Of a stretch of 28,328 nucleotides of DNA, positions 24,586 to 28,328 are shown in pieces (positions within the stretch are counted from its first letter, which is position 1; each line of letters begins with the position of its first letter). The translations under genes and the position numbers were made by a program. Origin of the DNA: Verrucomicrobiales bacterium. GTDB taxonomy: Bacteria > Verrucomicrobiota > Verrucomicrobiia > Verrucomicrobiales > Verrucomicrobiaceae. Location of the stretch: contig DNXB01000441.1 in NCBI GenBank assembly GCA_003506995.1, positions 1 through 28,328 of the forward strand, in the 5' to 3' direction. The notes under the pieces were generated by a model. It saw only the letters and a program-made list of their open reading frames with translations, was not told where the DNA came from and ran no database searches.

Positions 24586-24693
24586 ATGCCAGCCTTCGTC
24601 ACTTCAGACGAGGCACGGCTGTTCATGGCGGTGAAACTTTATGAAACGCGCCTTGTCACGCTCGGACAGGCGGCGGTGGAGCGGATTGCGTAG
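24586..24693 (+). pseudogene. Possible fragment of a small UPF0175-like antitoxin gene
   Basis: A 35-codon frame begins one base after the fabG stop and reads SDEARLFMAVKLYETRLVTL followed by GQAA, ending at TAG. The pattern (L/A)xxxKLYExxxxTLGQAA is how UPF0175 antitoxins begin their helix-turn-helix part, but the rest of the domain is missing. It may be a remnant, or chance. Evidence is weak. Confidence 0.3.
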
Positions 24694-24754
24694 GCGGCCG
24701 GGCAAAACTTCCCTTTGCCATCCGGGAGGAGTGAGGCTAAGCCTTGCGCCGTTC

Positions 24755-24817
24755 ATGGGAAACCCAACCAACAGCTTTCAGATCATCCGAATTATCGGCG
24801 GACTCCTCTGCGCGTGA
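24755..24817 (+). CDS. Candidate leader peptide of cimA
   Basis: A 20-codon frame with QIIRIIGGLL near its end: four Ile and two Leu codons within nine codons (24782-24808). CimA belongs to isoleucine synthesis, so the codon content fits an attenuation leader. The Ile/Leu codons run into the left arm of the terminator-like hairpin at 24799-24847, and the stop TGA is at its tip. The purine run GGGAGGAGTGAGG (24724-24736) is rather far upstream of the ATG for efficient initiation; a GTG at 24731 is in frame. This is a hypothesis from sequence layout. Confidence 0.4.
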   Translation: MGNPTNSFQIIRIIGGLLCA

Positions 24818-24847
24818 CGCGGCCGGGGCAGTCCGTTTGATGTTTTT
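24799..24847 (+). terminator. Terminator-like hairpin (candidate attenuator) before cimA
   Basis: CGGACT (24799-24804) pairs with AGTCCG (24830-24835). Inside, CCTC pairs with GGGG after a single-base bulge, and CGCG-TGA-CGCG (24811-24821) closes the top. TTTGATGTTTTT follows (24836-24847), an imperfect T-rich run. It lies 96 bases before cimA and on the same strand. The rest of the gap from 24694 to 24942 shows nothing else I can name. Confidence 0.45.
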
Positions 24848-24942
24848 GATCTGGCAAGCGTGCCCACTGGACAACCAGCACGCCCCACGCGTCTGCTCTC
24901 CCCCTTCTGGCTTGTCCTGATTCCATCTGATTCTATTTTACC

Positions 24943-26508
24943 ATGACCCCAGTGACCATCTATGACACCACCCTGCGTGACGGCACGCAAGGCACCGGCA
25001 TCTCCTTCAGCACGCTCGACAAAATCCGCGTGGCTGAAAAGCTCGACGACTTCGGCGTCCACTACATCGAGGGCGGCTGGCCCGGCTCCAACCCCAAGGA
25101 TGCCGCCTTCTTTGAAGAAGCCGCCAAACGCACCTGGAAAACCGCGAAGATCACCGCCTTCGGCATGACCCGCCGTGGCAAGATGAAGGTAGAGGACGAT
25201 CCGCAGGTCAAAATGCTTCTCGATGCCAAAACGCCCGCCGTCACCGTCGTCGGCAAGACCTGGGCGCTGCACGTCACCGAGGTCTTTCAGGTCTCGCTGG
25301 AAGAAAATCTGGCGATGATCGCCGACACCGTGGCCTATTTGAAAAAACACGGCCGCGAGGTGCTCTACGATGCCGAGCATTTCTTCGACAGCTTCAAGGA
25401 AGACCCTGAGTACTCGCTCAAAACGGTCAAAGCCGCGCAGGATGCCGGCGCGGATCTGATCGTGCTATGTGAGACGAACGGCGGCGCGTTGCCGGAGTTC
25501 GTCGAAGAGACGACACGCAAGGTCATCGCCCATCTCGGCCGTCCGGTCGGCATCCACACGCACAATGATGGCGGCGTCGGTGTCGCCAATGCTCTGGCCG
25601 CCGTGCGCGCCGGAGCCAATCAGGTGCAGGGCACGATCAACGGCTACGGCGAGCGCGTGGGGAACTGCAACCTCACCACCATCATGCCCGCGCTTCAGCT
25701 CAAGATGGGCATCCCGCTCGGTCTCGATCTCACGCGTCTGCGCGAGCTGGCGCAGTTCGTGAACGAGCTCGCCAACGTGCCGCACGACATCCGCGCGCCG
25801 TACGTCGGTCTCGCCGCGTTCACGCACAAAGGCGGTCTGCATGTGCATGCGGTGCAGAAACTCGCCCGCACCTACGAGCACGTCGATCCCGCGCTCGTCG
25901 GCAATGAACGCGTCATCAGCATCTCGGACATGTCCGGCCAGTCAAACGTGCTCGTGAAGGCCGAGGGCATGGGCTTCAAGTTTGCGAAGGGAGCGCCGGA
26001 GGTACAGGCCATCCTTTCCGAGGTGAAGCGCCTCGAAAGCGAGGGCTGCGAGTTCGAGGCCGCCGAGGCTTCGTTTGAAATGCTCATCCGCAAGCAGATC
26101 GGCCAGCACAAGCCGGTCTTCAATCTCATCGAATACCATTCCACTCACCGTTTCCACGGCGGCGAGCATGGCTTTGAGACCTGCGAGGCCACGGTGAAGA
26201 TCGAAATCAACGGCGAGCGAGTTTACACCGCCGACGAAGGCGACGGACCGGTGAACGCGCTCGACAACGCGCTGCGCAAAGCCCTCCTGCCCTTCTTCCC
26301 GGCCCTGAAAAACATGCGCCTGGCCGATTACAAGGTGCGCATCATCGACGGCGGCAGCGGCACGGCGGCAAAAACCCGCGTGCTCATCACCAGCACCGAT
26401 GGCAACGCCACCTGGAGCACCGTCGGTGTGAGTTGCAACATCATCGACGCAAGCTGGCGCGCGCTCGTGGATGGCATCGAGTATTTCCTGTCACGGAAAG
26501 CGTCTTAA
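24943..26508 (+). CDS. cimA: (R)-citramalate synthase CimA
   Basis: Condenses pyruvate and acetyl-CoA to citramalate, the entry to the threonine-independent route to isoleucine. It has 521 residues. The HMGL-like TIM barrel opens with IYDTTLRDGTQGTGISFS; GIHTHNDGGVGVANA carries the metal-binding HxH, and VQGTINGYGERVGNCNL is conserved. The Ile-binding LeuA dimerisation domain occupies the last 130 residues or so. The segment after FTHKGGLHVHA is of the CimA type (long form, as in Geobacter-like enzymes) rather than 2-isopropylmalate synthase. The start is the ATG at 24943. Isoleucine feedback is expected from the C-terminal domain. Confidence 0.92.
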   Translation: MTPVTIYDTTLRDGTQGTGISFSTLDKIRVAEKLDDFGVHYIEGGWPGSNPKDAAFFEEAAKRTWKTAKITAFGMTRRGKMKVEDDPQVKMLLDAKTPAVTVVGKTWALHVTEVFQVSLEENLAMIADTVAYLKKHGREVLYDAEHFFDSFKEDPEYSLKTVKAAQDAGADLIVLCETNGGALPEFVEETTRKVIAHLGRPVGIHTHNDGGVGVANALAAVRAGANQVQGTINGYGERVGNCNLTTIMPALQLKMGIPLGLDLTRLRELAQFVNELANVPHDIRAPYVGLAAFTHKGGLHVHAVQKLARTYEHVDPALVGNERVISISDMSGQSNVLVKAEGMGFKFAKGAPEVQAILSEVKRLESEGCEFEAAEASFEMLIRKQIGQHKPVFNLIEYHSTHRFHGGEHGFETCEATVKIEINGERVYTADEGDGPVNALDNALRKALLPFFPALKNMRLADYKVRIIDGGSGTAAKTRVLITSTDGNATWSTVGVSCNIIDASWRALVDGIEYFLSRKAS

Positions 26509-26519
26509 ACAGCGTCCTC

Positions 26520-26618
26520 GTAGGCCGGGTGTGGCGACAGCCAGCCCGGCTGTTTGGACGTGCGCTTTGCGCACGCGCACCCAAACAGACGACCGGGCTT
26601 GCGCCACAGTCGTCCTAC
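26520..26618. repeat. REPIN-like double palindrome (two inverted REPs)
   Basis: The left REP (26520-26550) reads GTAG, then stem GCCGGG / CCCGGC enclosing TGGC-GACA-GCCA. The right REP (26588-26618, minus strand) reads GTAG, then stem GACGAC / GTCGTC enclosing GGC-GCAA-GCC. The two are inverted, with GTAG at the outer ends, and joined by a 37-base palindromic centre (TGTTTGG ... CCAAACA). This is the REPIN arrangement. It fills the gap between convergent cimA and the pseudouridine synthase gene, whose stop codon TAG (minus strand, 26615-26617) is part of the right GTAG. It may also act as a transcription barrier. No RAYT gene is in the window. Confidence 0.75.
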
Positions 26619-27349
26619 TTCAAGCCCGCTGCTTCCAGCACAGAAACCAAATCTGGCGGCAGCGGCGCTTTCACACTGATCATCTGGCCGGAGGCGGGAT
26701 GTTTGAGGCGCAGCTCATGCGCGTGGAGGAACAAGCGGCGCGCACCGAGGCTCTGGCGCAGTTTGCGATTTAGCTCGAACGAGCCGTACACGTCATCGCC
26801 CACGAGCGGCAGCCGCCGTGACGCGGCCTGGACGCGGATTTGATGCGTCTTGCCGGTGATCAGCTCGATCTCGACGAGTGAGAGGCGCTGCACCGCCGAA
26901 TACTCGACCAAACGATAACGCGCCTCCGCGTTCGGTCGCGGACCATGCCTCACCGTGGTGCGCACCTGATGGCGTTCGTGCGCCGTGATGAGGTGATCCA
27001 GCCAGACGCCTTCGGGTTTCAAACCACCACCGGCGCAGAGTGCGAGATAGGTTTTTCGCACGGTCTCGGCTTCAAACGCCTCGCGGCATGCGGCGGCGGT
27101 TTTTTCGTCCTTCGCGGCCAGCAGCAAGCCGGACGTGTCCTGATCGAGGCGATGGATGAGCCAGACTTTTCCGGCAGGACTGCTGAAACAACGGCTGTCG
27201 GCGTCGTAACGTCCTTCAAACGCCGCAGGCTGCGGTTTGGCGCTTTTTGGATTCGGATGCGAGAGTACTCCGTGCGGTTTGTTCACCACGAGAAGGAACC
27301 GATCCTCGTGCAGAACCTCGCAGCGTGTCATGGCGGGATTGGAACTCAT
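26615..27349 (-). CDS. RluA-family pseudouridine synthase
   Basis: Isomerises uridine to pseudouridine in RNA. The 244 residues hold the catalytic segment LIHRLDQDTSGLLLAAK (Asp in HRLDxxTSG) and VNKPHGVLSHP. The later ELITGKTHQIRVQAASRRLP is also family-typical, followed by GDDVYG. There is no S4 domain, as in TruC/RluA-like short forms; which RNA site is modified is not evident. The start at 27349 overlaps the stop of the upstream reductase gene by four bases (ATGA), indicating translational coupling; an ATG at 27331 is an alternative. Its stop lies in a REPIN. Confidence 0.9.
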   Translation of the reverse strand: MSSNPAMTRCEVLHEDRFLLVVNKPHGVLSHPNPKSAKPQPAAFEGRYDADSRCFSSPAGKVWLIHRLDQDTSGLLLAAKDEKTAAACREAFEAETVRKTYLALCAGGGLKPEGVWLDHLITAHERHQVRTTVRHGPRPNAEARYRLVEYSAVQRLSLVEIELITGKTHQIRVQAASRRLPLVGDDVYGSFELNRKLRQSLGARRLFLHAHELRLKHPASGQMISVKAPLPPDLVSVLEAAGLK

Positions 27350-28230
27350 CGCGGCTGATATTTATCCACGAGATAGTCCTCAAGGGCATCACTCCAATGG
27401 CGAACCTCGATGCCGAGGAGGTTTTGCAGCCGCTGATTGCCCATCACAGTCATCAAAGGCCGGCGGGCCTTGAACTGCGTGAGATCGGCGAGCTTGATGG
27501 GAGACACTTTCGTTGTTTTGACCGGAACCCCAAGTCGCTCGGCGATCTCAAGCGTCACCTCGCTCCATGAATGCCATGAGGCCGTGCCTGAGTTGCACAT
27601 ATGCAGCACACCGCTTGCCTTGGGGTGATGGTGGATGATGCGCTCGATCCAGTCAGAGATGTCCGCTGTGCTCGTGGGGATGGACCGCTTGTCTGCCACA
27701 GCAGCCAGATCGTCAGTTTGCCGCGCACGGGCGATGAAGTGATCGGGATGGCTCGGCTTGTCCGGGCCGAACAGCCACGAAACGCGAGCCACCAGAGCGT
27801 TCGGACACGTCTTTAAGATTGCCAATTCCCCTGCTCTCTTTGCCCGGCCATAAACGTTGATCGGCGATGTGGCATCATCCTCCAGCAAAACGGCAGGTGA
27901 CTCGCCGCTAAACACATGATCGGTGCTGAAATGAATCAGCCGTGCTCCACGCCGATGACAGCACTCCGCGAGCACCTGCGGGCCGATGACATTGGCCAGA
28001 TGTGCTGTTTCAGGCTGTATTTCACACACGTCCGGGCTGGTCATTCCCGCAGGATTGAGCAGGACGTCAAACTCACATCGTGCCAGCTTGTCAGCGATGG
28101 TCTCAGGCTGCTCGAAGTCGAGATCAGCACGCGTCCAGGCTGTGACTTCGTGCTTGGGGGCCAGTTTGCGGACCAGGGCGCGCCCCAGGCCGCCGTTGGA
28201 GCCGAGGATGAGGATGCGTGGGGCTGGCAT
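27346..28230 (-). CDS. rfbD: dTDP-4-dehydrorhamnose reductase-like SDR (RmlD family)
   Basis: A 294-residue extended SDR that would reduce dTDP-4-keto-L-rhamnose to dTDP-L-rhamnose, a precursor for surface polysaccharide. The NAD(P) loop is LGSNGGLGRAL near the N-terminus. HFSTDHVFSG and YGRAKRAGE (YxxxK) carry the active site, and LVARVSWLFGP is RmlD-like, as is the HWSDALEDYL ending. No rmlA, rmlB or rmlC is adjacent, so the symbol is tentative; other sugar or methionine-adenosyltransferase-beta-like roles are possible. It overlaps the downstream pseudouridine synthase gene. The 98 bases before its start to the window edge show nothing recognisable. Confidence 0.85.
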   Translation of the reverse strand: MPAPRILILGSNGGLGRALVRKLAPKHEVTAWTRADLDFEQPETIADKLARCEFDVLLNPAGMTSPDVCEIQPETAHLANVIGPQVLAECCHRRGARLIHFSTDHVFSGESPAVLLEDDATSPINVYGRAKRAGELAILKTCPNALVARVSWLFGPDKPSHPDHFIARARQTDDLAAVADKRSIPTSTADISDWIERIIHHHPKASGVLHMCNSGTASWHSWSEVTLEIAERLGVPVKTTKVSPIKLADLTQFKARRPLMTVMGNQRLQNLLGIEVRHWSDALEDYLVDKYQPR

Positions 28231-28328
28231 GCCGCATGCTTGCCTCCGGCTCCCGCGCTTGCAAAGGCAAAAGCCATGTCCATGATGCAGGCACGGAATT
28301 GGGATGAGTGATCAGCAGTCCAGGATTG

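Overview
The window looks like a chromosomal segment of a Verrucomicrobiota bacterium, probably from the Prosthecobacter/Verrucomicrobiaceae neighbourhood. The grounds are a DUF1501 protein, a Cys-type sulfatase and a secreted SGNH-like protein of a type common in Planctomycetes/Verrucomicrobia, a very small PEP-CTERM protein, an lpxD gene (Gram-negative envelope), a recA with a TGTTC-N4-GAACA operator, and high-GC codon use with few Shine-Dalgarno sequences. The placement is inference; no rRNA or other marker is present.

Layout: 1-447 is the 3' end of a DUF1501 gene, tail to tail with a two-RCK potassium channel (448-2169, minus). A secreted sulfatase (2262-3539) runs into a decayed ThuA-like gene on the other strand (3499-3810), followed by a secreted SGNH-like protein (3909-5012) and a low-GC PD-(D/E)XK-like orphan (5028-5498). 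A REP/REPIN-like palindrome separates these from recA (minus) and a GspF/PilC-type membrane protein (minus). A VapBC-type toxin-antitoxin pair (7956-8617) comes next, then a plus-strand run ribD, AMP-dependent ligase, halogenase-like flavoprotein and CPBP protease (8764-13302). lpxD and hom lie on the minus strand (13303-15743).

From 15948 come a tiny PEP-CTERM protein, a gamma-glutamyltransferase, a gene-poor 0.78 kb stretch holding an IS4-type transposase relic, and a membrane-anchored octaheme cytochrome c with HEAT/TPR repeats (18692-21007). Two minus-strand genes (bifunctional nuclease family, gamma carbonic anhydrase family) follow, then HU with a clear terminator, a BrnT/BrnA toxin-antitoxin pair, a glyoxalase-family protein, FabG and CimA. 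CimA is preceded by an isoleucine-rich short ORF overlapping a terminator-like hairpin. A complete REPIN-like double hairpin separates cimA from an RluA-type pseudouridine synthase and an RmlD-like reductase that overlap by four bases.

Most genes are housekeeping or ordinary accessory genes. The points most worth a second look are the candidate cimA attenuator, the two REPIN-like elements whose terminal TAG coincides with neighbouring stop codons, the ligase/halogenase-like operon behind ribD, the ThuA relic with TGA where Trp is expected, and the octaheme-TPR cytochrome. I see no CRISPR array, tRNA, rRNA, phage or conjugative module. No clearly new defence or other multi-gene system is evident.
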